Made by a program: the position numbers and the translations under genes
NCBI RefSeq assembly: GCF_014648855.1
Contig: NZ_BMRX01000024.1
Coordinates: 1 to 58,256 of the forward strand
DNA length: 58,256 bases
Origin: Streptomyces parvulus
GTDB taxonomy: Bacteria > Actinomycetota > Actinomycetes > Streptomycetales > Streptomycetaceae
Reading direction: 5' to 3'
The notes under the pieces: generated by a model
Databases searched by the model: none
Seen by the model: only the letters and a program-made list of their open reading frames with translations
Told to the model about the DNA's origin: nothing
Part shown: in pieces, positions 24,921-33,384 of the stretch
How the letters are laid out: each line of letters starts with the position of its first letter
Position numbering within the stretch: position 1 is the first letter of the stretch

Positions 24921-25646
24921 TCACGGCCCTCGGCGCCCGCCGCCGTCCGGCGCCGGTGCGGCCGCCCGGGCCGCGGCGGCCTCGCGCCCGTGTGCCGTCG
25001 CGGGGAAGCGTTCGAGCATGGCACGCAGTTCCTCGGCACCGACGTTGGCGCCGAACGGCTCGGCTCCAGGTTGCAGGCGCACGCCGTCCGCGAGTGAGCC
25101 CGCCACGATCGGGTCGAAGCCCAGGTCGTCGACCAGGTCCGCCACCACGGCCCCGGCCTCGGGATCATCGGCGGCCACGGCGATCGCCCTGCGTCCGGCC
25201 GAGCCGGCCGGACGGGCGCCGTTCTCGAGGTCGTGGTACCCCATGTGGTTGAAGGCCTTGACCACCTTCGACCCCGCCAGGTATCGCTGGACGATCTCGC
25301 TGGTCGACACACCCGGCACGGTGAAGTCGTCGCGTACGCCGTCGACCTCCCACCAGTAGTTCATCGCGTCCACGACCGGCTTGCCGCGCAAGGCGTCCAC
25401 GGGGACGTTACGGTGCTTCCCGAGGGGCAGGGCCAGGATCACCACGTCGGCCAGGGCCGCGGCCCGGGCCGAGGAGACCGCGGTGGCCCCCGGGGCCAGG
25501 ACCTCGACGGTGAGAGCGATCCCGCCCGGGGCGCCCGACCCCGCGACGAGGACGCGATAGCCGGCCCCGACAGCGAGCCGGGCCAGTACCGTTCCGACTT
25601 TTCCGGCCCCCAGGATGCCGATGGTGCGGACCGTTTCGTTCTTCAC
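24921..25646 (-). CDS. NADPH-dependent F420 reductase-like oxidoreductase
   Basis: 241 residues from GTG. The N-terminal Rossmann fold has GILGAGKVGTVLARLAV and LADVVILALPLGKH; the middle has VVKAFNHMGYHDLENGARPAG, typical of the F420-dependent NADP reductase family. The start GTG overlaps the stop of the LLM-class gene (GTGA), so the two are translationally coupled. In such pairs the reductase could supply reduced F420 or another cofactor to the LLM enzyme (inference). The C-terminal tail is Ala-rich and may be disordered. Confidence 0.85.
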   Translation of the reverse strand: MKNETVRTIGILGAGKVGTVLARLAVGAGYRVLVAGSGAPGGIALTVEVLAPGATAVSSARAAALADVVILALPLGKHRNVPVDALRGKPVVDAMNYWWEVDGVRDDFTVPGVSTSEIVQRYLAGSKVVKAFNHMGYHDLENGARPAGSAGRRAIAVAADDPEAGAVVADLVDDLGFDPIVAGSLADGVRLQPGAEPFGANVGAEELRAMLERFPATAHGREAAAARAAAPAPDGGGRRGP

Positions 25647-26695
25647 CGTTCTCCTCGCACGTGCCGGTCGGCGAGCATGTCGCGGACCATGGGGACCACT
25701 CGCGATCCGAAGAGCTCGACCGAGCGAAGCCGGTCACCGATCGACTGGGAACCCGCGGTGTAGATGAGGTCGAACCGCCCGACCCGGAGCTCCCCCACGG
25801 TGCGGGCGATCTTGCGCGCGACCGTTTCCGGCGAGCCCACGTACAGGGAGCCCTGCTCGATCTCGGCCTCGTACTCCGCTCGGCGCACCGGCGGCCATCC
25901 GCGAAGCGCGCCGATGCGGTCCCGGATCATCCGGTACCCCGGCCAGTGCGCTTCCCGCGCCGCCGCGTCGCTCTCGGCGACAAACCCGGGCGAATGCATG
26001 GCAACCGGGTGCGCCGTGGTGCCGAACTGCGCCGTCGCGCGCTCGTAGAGGTCGATGTAGGGGGCGAAGCGGGACGGGGCACCGCCGATGATGGCGATCA
26101 TCAACGGGAGGCCGTGTCGGGCCGTACGCACCACGGACTGGGGAGAACCGCCCACTCCGACCCAGGTCGTCAGGTGTCCGGACTCCGTCGTCGGGTAGAC
26201 CTCCGCATGGTCCAGGGCGGACCGGACGGTGCCCTTCCAGGTGACCGGCTTCTCCTCCAGCAACCGCACGAAGAGGTCGAGCTTCTCCTCGAAGAGCACG
26301 TCGTAATCGGCGAGGTCGTACCCGAACAGAGGGAAGGACTCCGTGAAGGAACCGCGTCCCAGGATGATCTCGGCGCGCCCGTCACTCAGCGCGTCCAGCG
26401 TCGCGAACCTCTGGAAGACCCGCACGGGATCGTCGGAGCTGAGGACCGTGACACCTGAGGAAAGACGGATGCGCTTCGTACGGGTGGCGATGCCGGCGAG
26501 AACGGTCTCGGGCGTGCTGACCGAGTACTCCGGACGATGGTGCTCTCCCAGGGCCAAGACGTCCACTCCCAGGTCGTCCGCGAGAATGGCCTCGGTGACG
26601 GTCTGGCGAATGGCCTTGGCGTGCGAGACGAGCGCGCCCGAGTCGTCCACGGGTACGTCGCCGAACGTGTCCAGGCCGAATACGAGGTCAGACAT
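25643..26695 (-). CDS. LLM-class flavin-dependent oxidoreductase
   Basis: 350 residues with a TIM-barrel luciferase-like fold: LGVDVLALGEHHRPEYSVSTP (active-site region), RIRLSSGVTVLSSDDPVRVFQRFATLDALSDGRAEIILGRGSF and, near the C-terminus, GSPETVARKIA. The bacterial luciferase/F420-dependent group uses FMNH2 or F420H2; pairing with an F420-type NADP reductase favours F420, but this is not decisive. A TTGCTT-TGTC-AAGCAA operator 138 bp upstream matches the one between the MarR genes at 16.1 kb, so the operon is probably repressed by one of these MarR proteins. Confidence 0.88.
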   Translation of the reverse strand: MSDLVFGLDTFGDVPVDDSGALVSHAKAIRQTVTEAILADDLGVDVLALGEHHRPEYSVSTPETVLAGIATRTKRIRLSSGVTVLSSDDPVRVFQRFATLDALSDGRAEIILGRGSFTESFPLFGYDLADYDVLFEEKLDLFVRLLEEKPVTWKGTVRSALDHAEVYPTTESGHLTTWVGVGGSPQSVVRTARHGLPLMIAIIGGAPSRFAPYIDLYERATAQFGTTAHPVAMHSPGFVAESDAAAREAHWPGYRMIRDRIGALRGWPPVRRAEYEAEIEQGSLYVGSPETVARKIARTVGELRVGRFDLIYTAGSQSIGDRLRSVELFGSRVVPMVRDMLADRHVRGER

Positions 26696-26832
26696 GGGGT
26701 TTCCTCACTCAACGGATCCCGCGACTGCGCGACCGACTCACGGCCGGGCAGACCGGCAGTGCGGCCCTGCCGGACGAGGTCACATCGGAGCGGCAGGAGG
26801 CCGCTTGACCCGATAAGCGTGACAAATTTTAC

Positions 26833-26848
26833 TTGCTTTGTCAAGCAA
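26833..26848. promoter_or_regulatory. MarR-type operator of the LLM/F420 operon
   Basis: TTGCTT-TGTC-AAGCAA, perfect six-base arms in an AT-rich patch (ACAAATTTTACTTGC). It differs by one spacer base from 16159-16174, ten kilobases away. Confidence 0.65.
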
Positions 26849-26863
26849 TGTGCCAGGCGCGAC

Positions 26864-27076
26864 TCACTCCGGAGCGGGGCGGGCGGGGCCGATCGCGCCG
26901 GAGCTCAGCTGGGGGGATGGACCGTAGCCGAAGGTGACCACGGTGCAGCTCCAGAAGTAGACGGCCGCCACATCGGGCCAGTCGGCTTCCGTCTCCGCAC
27001 GACCTGGCTGGACCTCCGCGGTTTCCGACTCCTCCCCCCTCCGGGACGGTCGCCTTCTCCGCAGCATGCTGTACAT
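26864..27076 (-). CDS. Small protein, 70 residues, unknown
   Basis: Starts MYSMLRRRRPSRRGEESE at ATG 27076, 55 bp downstream of the Bax-inhibitor gene in the same orientation. Basic N-terminus, acidic middle, then DWPDVAAVYFWSCTVVTFGYG, a short hydrophobic segment, and a Pro/Ala-rich tail. The Shine-Dalgarno is weak (CAGGAT). It may be a small membrane-associated protein co-transcribed with its neighbour, or it may not be translated; no family is recognised. Confidence 0.35.
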   Translation of the reverse strand: MYSMLRRRRPSRRGEESETAEVQPGRAETEADWPDVAAVYFWSCTVVTFGYGPSPQLSSGAIGPARPAPE

Positions 27077-27131
27077 CGCGCGATCCTGGTTTCTCGTGTG
27101 CGCCGGGGGCCGGTGCGGACGCCTGAACCGG

Positions 27132-27998
27132 TCAGTAGAAGTCGTCCTCATCGATGAGGGTGAAGAGGTTGAGGATCTCGACGTAGATCCAGACCAGAGT
27201 GACGACGAGACCGAACGCGGCCAGCCAGGCCTCTCCGCGCGGCGCACCCGCGGCGATGCCGTCCTCGACCTGCTTGAAGTGCAGGGCGAGAAAGCACGCG
27301 CCGATCACGACACCCGCCAGGCCGAAGAGAACACCCAGTCCGCCGCTGCGGAACCCGAGACCGCTGTCGGCCCCGAACGCGGCGAACACCCAGTTTCCGA
27401 AGTTGAGCACCAGGAAACCCAGGATGGCCGCCATGGCGAACCGGTAGAAGCGAGGGGTGACTCGGATCCACCGCGACTTGTAGGCGACCAGCACTGCCAC
27501 GAACACGGCCATGGTGCCGGCTATCGCCTGTATGACCGCGCCGGAGGAGACCGAATTGGCGATGGCACTGGAGATGATGCCGAGGAACAGTCCCTCAAAA
27601 GCCGCGTAGCCGAGGATCAGCAGTGGTATCGGCCGGGAGGCGAAGGCCTGGATGAGCCCCAGGATCAGGGCGATGAAGGCGGCGGCGCCTGCCATGCCGT
27701 AGGAAGCGCCCGAGTTGGCGGAGTCCGGGAACAACACCCATGACGCGAGCGCGACGGCGACGGCGAGCCCCAGGGTCATGGCCGTTCGGTTCACCACGTC
27801 GTCGATCGTCATCACGGTCGTTCCGGCGTGCCGGGGGGAGGGTGCCTTGCTCAGGCTCACCAAGGGTTCTGAGGGACTCCCGACCGGGGCCGGGCTGGGG
27901 GCGACGGCATCCCCGTCGGCCGTGGGAGCGCTGCTTCGCCGCCACTGTATGAGGACGGGGTTCGAACTCTTCAGAGTCCGCGTAATGGTGGAGGCCAT
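27132..27998 (-). CDS. Bax inhibitor-1 / YccA family membrane protein
   Basis: 288 residues from ATG (MASTITRTLKSSNP). A cytoplasmic tail of about 75 residues precedes seven hydrophobic helices (for example TLGLAVAVALASWVLFP, MAGAAAFIALILGLIQAFA, LLILGYAAFEGLFLGIISS, VFVAVLVAYKSRWIRVTPRF). The EGLFLGxISS and C-terminal AWLAAFGLVVTLVWIYVEILNLF motifs are the family signature of the actinobacterial Bax1-I proteins. Function in bacteria is unclear (ion leak, stress). The N-terminal extension and acidic DEDDFY end are typical. Confidence 0.92.
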   Translation of the reverse strand: MASTITRTLKSSNPVLIQWRRSSAPTADGDAVAPSPAPVGSPSEPLVSLSKAPSPRHAGTTVMTIDDVVNRTAMTLGLAVAVALASWVLFPDSANSGASYGMAGAAAFIALILGLIQAFASRPIPLLILGYAAFEGLFLGIISSAIANSVSSGAVIQAIAGTMAVFVAVLVAYKSRWIRVTPRFYRFAMAAILGFLVLNFGNWVFAAFGADSGLGFRSGGLGVLFGLAGVVIGACFLALHFKQVEDGIAAGAPRGEAWLAAFGLVVTLVWIYVEILNLFTLIDEDDFY

Positions 27999-28108
27999 GT
28001 GGGTTTCCCGCTCCGTTGCTTCCACGGCGTGAACAAAAGCGATCGGCCGGCGCGCCTGTGGTGTCCGGTGCGGAGCTCGTTCTCGAGAGCCGTGTTGTCT
28101 TGGGTGAA

Positions 28109-28834
28109 TTATCTTCCGCGGTCAGACGCGGCGTCCCCGCCTCTCATGGGCAGGCCCCGAGATCTCAATGGGATAATGCTACATCTCCCGGTGAGGGACG
28201 TCTTTCTCGCGATTTCCATTTCCCGCTCCGGCTGCCACCGGGGGTGATTGCGTACCGCCCACGGGGCGCTCACGTATCCCGAGCGCATTCCCAGCCGGGC
28301 TTCGGGGTCTTTGTGCGCCTTACGCGCATGGCCGATGATCACAGCGGTGATCATCCAGGCGAGCCAGTCATGGACGAAGATGGCGCTCGTGCGGGAGATG
28401 GCCGGCAGCACTCCCGAGAACCACATCAGAAGCCCCGTGAGCATCATGACGACCACCGCCCCAGCGATCCAGCCCGCGAAGATCTTCTGACCCGCGTTGA
28501 ACTTCCCGGCCGGCCGGGCCTGCGGCGAGGTACGGCGTCGGCGTACGGCTCTCAGCCACTGCCGGTCGTACACCGCGAAGCGGTTCAGCCGCTGGAGGTC
28601 GGCGCGGAAGGACGGGTGGATCAGTCCCAGCAGCGTGGGCAGCGGCAGAGAGATGCCCGACCATTCGTGAACGGCGGCCACGATGTGGCGTCGGCCGACC
28701 ACCTGCGCCAGGGGCCCGAGGTAGAGGCAGGCCGCGGTGACCAGGCAGATCAGCATCAGGAAAGCGGTGGTGCGGTGGACCGTCCGCTGCACGCGGCCGA
28801 ACCGAAGGACGCGGTCGTCCGGCTCAGGCGGCAT
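28109..28834 (-). CDS. Cytochrome b domain membrane protein, partner of a molybdopterin oxidoreductase
   Basis: 241 residues; ATG 28834 lies within the last codons of the upstream gene, so the two overlap by 11 bp. Four to five hydrophobic helices are visible, with haem-ligand type His in RTVHRTTAFLMLICLVTAACLYLGP, HIVAAVHEWSGISLPL, and FVHDWLAWMITAVIIGHARKAHKDP. This is the di-haem cytochrome b561/formate-dehydrogenase gamma-like fold. It would anchor and pass electrons to or from the exported molybdopterin protein encoded just upstream, similar in concept to MsrP-MsrQ. The C-terminal 30 residues are arginine-rich and may be an extension. Confidence 0.82.
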   Translation of the reverse strand: MPPEPDDRVLRFGRVQRTVHRTTAFLMLICLVTAACLYLGPLAQVVGRRHIVAAVHEWSGISLPLPTLLGLIHPSFRADLQRLNRFAVYDRQWLRAVRRRRTSPQARPAGKFNAGQKIFAGWIAGAVVVMMLTGLLMWFSGVLPAISRTSAIFVHDWLAWMITAVIIGHARKAHKDPEARLGMRSGYVSAPWAVRNHPRWQPEREMEIARKTSLTGRCSIIPLRSRGLPMRGGDAASDRGR

Positions 28835-29546
28835 TGCCACGCCGGTCCGCGTCGTCGAGCCAGCCGTCCACCGCATACCCGCGCTCCTCCCAGAAACCGG
28901 GGACCACGCTGTCGGTGACCTGGATGCCGGAGAGCCACTTGGCCGACTTGTAGAAGTACATGGGCGCCACGAACAGGCGTACCGGCCCGCCGTGCTCGTG
29001 CGTGAGGGGCTTGTCCTGCATGTCGAGCGCGACCAGCACGTCCGACCGACGCGCCTGCTCCAGGGTCAGACTCTCGGTGTAGGCGCCGTCGAAACAGGTG
29101 AACCGCACCGCCGCACCCCGCCCCTTGACACCCGCGGCATCCAGGAGGGCCGCGAGCTTCACCCCGGAGAAGGGCGTGTCGTCCACTCGCCAGCCGTCCG
29201 TGCACAGGACGTCGTGAACTACCCGAGTCTGCGGCAAAGCGCGCAGTTCGGGCAGCGTGTACGTCTTTGCCCGGTCCACGAGACCGTAGACGCGCAGCCC
29301 GTAGTTCGTCTCGTCCTTGCGCGGGACCGAACCGACGACGCTGTAGTACCGGAAGCCCCCGGGGTTGGGCAGGAGACCGGTCAGACCGGTCGCGTCGATC
29401 TGCGAAGCGGCGCCGAGGGCACCCTCCCAGCCCCGCTGCAGCACGGGGGCCGCGGCGACGGCTGCGGCACCGGCGGCCATCGTACCGAGGAAGACACGAC
29501 GTCCCATCGGGGCACCTCGGCTCTCCCTCGGCATCTTCTTCGGCAT
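28824..29546 (-). CDS. Tat-exported molybdopterin-dependent oxidoreductase (sulfite-oxidase fold)
   Basis: 240 residues from ATG 29546, preceded by GAAGGGAC. The N-terminus has a twin-arginine signal (GRRVFLGTMAAG, Arg16-Arg17). The sulfite-oxidase-type domain has Cys115 (DVLCTDGW), which is the expected molybdenum ligand, and later segments HGGPVRLFVAPMYFYKSAKWLSGIQV typical of the family. Only the molybdopterin domain is present (no dimer domain), as in MsrP/YedY. The overlapping cytochrome b gene supplies a membrane electron partner. The reaction (sulfoxide reduction or another) is unknown. Confidence 0.88.
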   Translation of the reverse strand: MPKKMPRESRGAPMGRRVFLGTMAAGAAAVAAAPVLQRGWEGALGAASQIDATGLTGLLPNPGGFRYYSVVGSVPRKDETNYGLRVYGLVDRAKTYTLPELRALPQTRVVHDVLCTDGWRVDDTPFSGVKLAALLDAAGVKGRGAAVRFTCFDGAYTESLTLEQARRSDVLVALDMQDKPLTHEHGGPVRLFVAPMYFYKSAKWLSGIQVTDSVVPGFWEERGYAVDGWLDDADRRGNAA

Positions 29547-29603
29547 GTCATGTGTCCCTTCGGATACCACGGACGCAGTCGTCACTGTTCTAACCGGTGA
29601 CGA

Positions 29604-29669
29604 ATAGTGGCACGGCATTCTGTCAGGTGTCAACACGCCCCATCGGATCCGTGGTTATCATGTACATGA
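29604..29669 (-). promoter_or_regulatory. Candidate promoter and palindrome upstream of the molybdopterin gene
   Basis: On the minus strand TTGACA (29628-29633), 18 bp, CACTAT (29604-29609). Upstream is the perfect palindrome TCATGTACATGA (29658-29669), and GGTGTCA (29626-29632) is repeated inverted as TGACACC (29667-29673). These may bind a regulator. Confidence 0.4.
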
Positions 29670-29752
29670 CACCTAGGGGTCTGCGCGGCATGGGTCCGCG
29701 CGGTGACCGCCGCTCCGCCACGGCGGTCACCGCACTTCCCGTCCCGATCGCC

Positions 29753-30124
29753 TCAGTCGAGTTTCGAGACCTGGTAGTGGCTGATGTACCACTCGCCGTC
29801 GAGGCGCCTCAGCACGACGCTCAGGTGGACGGAAAGGGTTGGTCGGTCGACGAAGGAGAAGTCGACGCCGAGGTAGGCCAGCAGGACCCCTTCGGCCGGC
29901 TCCCGCGTCTCGAGCACCTCGTACCCCGCCGTCAGGCCCATGGGCTGCGACGCGTAGTACTCGGCGACACCCGCCCGTCCGACACTGTAGGGGTGCAGAC
30001 CCTGGAAGATCGCGTCCTCGGTGAAGCATGCGGCCACGTCGTCGGGTTCGTGGGCGTCGACCGCCCTCTTCCACCGGTCCATGACACCGCGCAGGACACT
30101 CAGGTGCGCCTCGGTACTCTGCAT
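29753..30124 (-). CDS. NTF2-like (SgcJ/EcaC-type) protein
   Basis: 123 residues from ATG. An alpha+beta barrel of the SnoaL/NTF2 superfamily: VLRGVMDRWKRAVDAHEPDDVAACFTEDAIFQGL, then GRAGVAEYYASQP and the strands DGEWYISHYQVSKL. These proteins act as small hydrolases, isomerases or ligand-binding shells; the sequence does not give the reaction. It is the last gene of a minus-strand cluster with the muconolactone-isomerase-like and WrbA genes. Confidence 0.85.
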   Translation of the reverse strand: MQSTEAHLSVLRGVMDRWKRAVDAHEPDDVAACFTEDAIFQGLHPYSVGRAGVAEYYASQPMGLTAGYEVLETREPAEGVLLAYLGVDFSFVDRPTLSVHLSVVLRRLDGEWYISHYQVSKLD

Positions 30125-30202
30125 GAGGATTCCTTGTCGTTTCGTCGAGGCGGTTCCGGGACCACCCCGATGTCGTTCGTGTGTACGGGTGCCGCGTAGA
30201 GC

Positions 30203-30496
30203 TCAGCTGGCTCGGCCCGGGTCGTTGGGATGTGACTGCAACGGCGTGATCACCGCGTTCATCCAGGGCCACAGCGGAAGGGACCCGAGGACGTTGGCAC
30301 GCAGGTCCTCCTCGTCGTCGCCACGCCAGATGCCGATGCTGCGCAGTTCACCGACCGGGCGCCACAGCCGGAACAGGCGCCCCTGTGACGCCAGTTCCTT
30401 GGCGCGGACGGCTTCCTGGGCCCGACGACGGTCGACCTCCGCGGGATCGGTCCCCTCGGGAACGACGGTGGTCAGTTCGACCATGAACTCCTGCAT
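30203..30496 (-). CDS. Muconolactone delta-isomerase family protein
   Basis: 97 residues. The pattern MQEFMVELTTVVPEGTDPAEVDRRRAQEAVRAKELASQGRLFRLWRP and ending GIWRGDDEEDLRANVLGSLPLWPWM is that of the CatC/MIase ferredoxin-like fold, which isomerises muconolactone in beta-ketoadipate degradation. Other catechol-pathway genes are absent, so it is probably a relative used in another aromatic or quinone pathway. It lies 78 bp upstream of the NTF2-like gene and may share its transcript. Length is standard for the family. Confidence 0.85.
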   Translation of the reverse strand: MQEFMVELTTVVPEGTDPAEVDRRRAQEAVRAKELASQGRLFRLWRPVGELRSIGIWRGDDEEDLRANVLGSLPLWPWMNAVITPLQSHPNDPGRAS

Positions 30497-30764
30497 GATC
30501 CATCCCTCTCTGTGGTGGTCCGTGAAGTGGTGGCGAGAGGGCGCCGGCGGTGTTCACAGTCGTGGTGAATGCCCGGCGCCCGCCATGCGGTCGATGGACC
30601 GCACGCCTTCATGGTCCACCGGCTCGTGCCGATCGCCGACCGGCCTGCGCCGTGGGCAGGGCGCCGGAAGCCGACGGAGTGAATCCGGTACGCCTGACGG
30701 CCCTGGAAGGGTGTCCGCGCCGCCGGAATGAGCGGAGCCGTGCCGGCGGCGGCACGGCTCGCGG

Positions 30765-31376
30765 TCAGACAGCGGCCTTGACCGCACCCGCGATCTTGAT
30801 GACACGCTCGGCCTGGATGCGTGCGGCGGTACGCGTGACGTCGTCCACCGGGTTCGCGCCCTGGGCGTCGACGTGCGAGGTGCCGTAGGGGTTGCCGTCG
30901 GTGAACTTGTTCGGGTCGGTGAATCCCGGCGTGACGGTGAGGCCGCCGAAGTGGTGGATCGAGTTGTACAGAGCGAGGAGCGTTGACTCCTGTCCGGCGT
31001 GAGCCGTGGCGGAGGAGACGAAGCCGCTGTAGATCTTGTCCGCGAGCTTGCCCTCGGCCCACAGGCCGCCGAGCGTGTCGATGAACTGCTTCAGCTGGGA
31101 GGAGACGTTGCCGAAGCGCGTCGGCGTGCCGAAGATGACGGCGTCGGCCCATTCGATGTCGTCCGCGGTCGCCTCGGGAATGTCGGCGGTGGCGGCGTGG
31201 TTGGCGGCCCAGGCGGGGTTGGACTCGATGGCAGCGCGGGGGGCGAGCTCGGCGACCCTGAGAAGGCGAACCTCGGCGCCGGCCTTGAGGCCGGCCTCGT
31301 GGAGTTCCTTGGCGATCTCCGTGATGGTCCCGGTGGAGGAGTAGTAGACGACGGCGAGCTTGACCGGAGTGGGCAT
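30765..31376 (-). CDS. wrbA: NAD(P)H:quinone oxidoreductase WrbA
   Basis: 203 residues. Flavodoxin-like FMN protein: N-terminal KLAVVYYSSTGTITEIAKEL phosphate loop, then AVIFGTPTRFGNVSSQLKQFIDTLGGLWAEGKLADKIYSGFVSSATAHAGQE and the NPYGTSHVDAQG segment that carries the WrbA active-site loop. It reduces quinones by two electrons, protecting from redox cycling. Its promoter has two GACCGGTC operators 21 bp apart (31416-31444) and the TetR gene that probably binds them lies just upstream. The length and all main motifs are standard. Confidence 0.93.
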   Translation of the reverse strand: MPTPVKLAVVYYSSTGTITEIAKELHEAGLKAGAEVRLLRVAELAPRAAIESNPAWAANHAATADIPEATADDIEWADAVIFGTPTRFGNVSSQLKQFIDTLGGLWAEGKLADKIYSGFVSSATAHAGQESTLLALYNSIHHFGGLTVTPGFTDPNKFTDGNPYGTSHVDAQGANPVDDVTRTAARIQAERVIKIAGAVKAAV

Positions 31377-31415
31377 GAAACGTTCCTTAGACGTGGCGGA
31401 CGGCCACTACTAGGT

Positions 31416-31456
31416 GACCGGTCTCCTAAACTAGACGACCGGTCACCTAAGGTCAA
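31416..31456 (-). promoter_or_regulatory. wrbA promoter with paired GACCGGTC operators
   Basis: Minus strand: TTGACC (31451-31456), 17 bp, TAGTTT (31428-31433). GACCGGTC is at 31437-31444 (in the spacer) and 31416-31423, exactly 21 bp apart as in the SDR promoter at 17.1 kb; 27 of 29 bases of the block match between the two sites. Confidence 0.78.
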
Positions 31457-31505
31457 GCGGACCTTACGGACGTGTGCGGCCGCTCCGGCCGCGGGACCGA
31501 GCGGA

Positions 31506-32078
31506 CTAGCGCAGGACCCCGCCGAAGACCGTGCGGAAGAACGCATCCACGGGGGCCGCGGACTTGTCGATCCGCGCAGCGATCAGCGTGCCCTCCCATG
31601 CGCTGAGAATGAACAGTGCGGTGCTCTCGACGTCGATCGAGGCATCGAGGTCTCCGGCCTCCTGGGCTTCGGTGAGCACTTCCCGCAGTCGGGCGGCCCA
31701 TCCGTCGAAACCACGCTTGGCCGCGGTCCTGATCACCTCACTGTGGTCGGCGACCTCGGCGCCGAGGTTGCCGACCAGGCAGCCGCGAGCGAAGCCGTTC
31801 CGCAACAGGTCCTCGCCGAGGAACTCGAAGTGCGCTCGCAGCCTCTCCAGGGGAGGGCGATCCTGCGAGCTGAGCATCTCGAATCGCAGCGAGTCCCGGT
31901 AGCGGCCCAGGGCTTCGAGGGCGCTCTCCTCCTTGCTGGAGAAGTGGTTGTAGAAGGACCCCTTGGGTACGCCCGCGGCCTTGGTGATCTCATTGATGCC
32001 GGTGGCGTTGAAGCCCTTCGCGTGGAACTGCCGGAACGCCGCCTCGGCGATCTCCTCGCGCTTGGACGCTCGTCCCAT
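31506..32078 (-). CDS. TetR-family regulator, probable repressor of the GACCGGTC regulon
   Basis: 190 residues from ATG 32078 (MGRASKREEIAEAAFRQF); the longer frame to 32159 lacks a ribosome binding site. HTH region: GFNATGINEITKAAGVPKGSFYNHFSSKEESALEAL. The C-terminal domain shows RGCLVGNLGAEVADHS with Cys-containing GCLVGN, as in AcuR/DhaR-like or quinone- and aldehyde-sensing TetR proteins of this group. It lies between wrbA (same strand, downstream) and a divergent ADH gene; GACCGGTC sites are present in the promoter of each neighbour and of the SDR at 17.1 kb. Binding is inferred from position and site symmetry. Confidence 0.9.
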   Translation of the reverse strand: MGRASKREEIAEAAFRQFHAKGFNATGINEITKAAGVPKGSFYNHFSSKEESALEALGRYRDSLRFEMLSSQDRPPLERLRAHFEFLGEDLLRNGFARGCLVGNLGAEVADHSEVIRTAAKRGFDGWAARLREVLTEAQEAGDLDASIDVESTALFILSAWEGTLIAARIDKSAAPVDAFFRTVFGGVLR

Positions 32079-32302
32079 GCCTCTCGCCTCCTGAGTCCCG
32101 GGCCACAACCGTCCCCTCCGCCGCCGCAGCCGACGGACGTCAGCCATCAGCACTGACACGACGGGACACCGGGGGGACGGCCGGCCCCATCAGTCTATGC
32201 ACGTCGCCCGGGAGCCGATGCGGGGCGGGGACGCCGCCGCGGGCGCATGCCGCCCCGCCTAGTCCGCGAGTGGGGCCTGGCGCCCGGGCGGCGGACACTA
32301 TG

Positions 32303-32324
32303 GTTAAGTAGACCGGTCATTTAA
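32303..32324 (+). promoter_or_regulatory. Single GACCGGTC operator before the ADH gene
   Basis: TTAAGTAGACCGGTCATTTAA: core GACCGGTC (32311-32318) with TTAA at both ends forms an extended imperfect palindrome. Only one copy is present here, unlike the paired sites at wrbA and the SDR. It may also control the divergent TetR gene. Confidence 0.65.
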
Positions 32325-32351
32325 AACTTCCGATGGAAATCAGGAGAACGC

Positions 32352-33371
32352 ATGTCGACCTACCGAGCCTTCGAAGCCACCGGCGTCCACCACCTCCAGC
32401 TGGTCGAACGCCGGCTGACCGACCCCGCACCAGGTCGGGTCCGGCTAAGGGTCGAGGCCTGCGGAATCTGCCACACCGACGTCCTGGCCGTCGAGGGTCT
32501 GCGCGAGGACCCGTCGCGTCCCATCGTCCCGGGCCACGAGATCGTCGGTGTCATCGACGCGGTCGGCGCGGGAGTCTCCAGCTGGCAGGTCGGGGACCGG
32601 GTCGGGGTCGGCTTCCTGAACGGCCAGTGCTGGGAGTGCGCACCATGCCGGCGCGGTGACTTCGTCAACTGCCTCCAGCAGGAGCACACGGGCACGACCG
32701 TCGACGGTGGCTATGCCGAGGTCATCCACGCCCGGGCCAGCGGTCTGGTGCGCATCCCCGACGGCATCTCCGCGATCGACGCCGCGCCCCTCCTGTGCGC
32801 GGGCCTGACCACGTTCATCGCTCTCCAGCAGGAGGGGACCAGGGCGGGGGCCCTCGTCGCCGTCCAGGGGATCGGCGGCCTGGGCCACCTGGCCCTGCAG
32901 TACGCCCGCAGCCTCGGCTACCGTGTCGCTGCGATCGCCCGGGGCCCGGAGAAGGAGGCGTACGCCCGGAAGCTGGGAGCCCACATGTACATCGACAGCA
33001 CTGTCACGGACCCCGGAACGGAACTCGCGGCGCGGGGCGGGGCCTCCCTCATCATTGCCACCGCCACCAGCGGCAGCTCCATGAATCCTCTGGTCAAGGG
33101 CCTCGCCCCGAAGGGAAGGCTGATTGTCGTCGGCGCGACGCCCGACCCGCTGACGATCGCCACCCCGGACCTGATCTTCGGCACGCACACGGTCACAGGC
33201 AGTCTGACCGGGTCCTCCATCCAGAACGAGGACAACCTCGCCTTCAGCCTGGCGCATGACATCCGGCCAAGTGTGGAGGTCATGCCCTTCGCACAGGCGC
33301 CGGACGCCTACGAGCGGATGTTGTCGGGCGAGGCCCGCTTCCGGGTCGTGCTAGACATGACGGCTGCCTGA
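32352..33371 (+). CDS. Zinc-dependent alcohol dehydrogenase (MDR family), TetR-linked
   Basis: 339 residues from ATG; GGAGAACGC precedes. Catalytic zinc: Cys40 (CGICHTD), His62-Glu63 (GHEI), and Cys in LLCAGLTTF. Structural zinc: CWECAPCRRGDFVNC. Cofactor fold: GIGGLGHLALQYARSLGY. Close paralogue of 19525-20550. The upstream GACCGGTC site ties it to the same local regulon as wrbA and the SDR. Followed by a strong hairpin terminator. Substrate is unknown; members oxidise alcohols or reduce aldehydes and enals. Confidence 0.92.
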   Translation: MSTYRAFEATGVHHLQLVERRLTDPAPGRVRLRVEACGICHTDVLAVEGLREDPSRPIVPGHEIVGVIDAVGAGVSSWQVGDRVGVGFLNGQCWECAPCRRGDFVNCLQQEHTGTTVDGGYAEVIHARASGLVRIPDGISAIDAAPLLCAGLTTFIALQQEGTRAGALVAVQGIGGLGHLALQYARSLGYRVAAIARGPEKEAYARKLGAHMYIDSTVTDPGTELAARGGASLIIATATSGSSMNPLVKGLAPKGRLIVVGATPDPLTIATPDLIFGTHTVTGSLTGSSIQNEDNLAFSLAHDIRPSVEVMPFAQAPDAYERMLSGEARFRVVLDMTAA

Positions 33372-33384
33372 GTCGGCCACAGCG

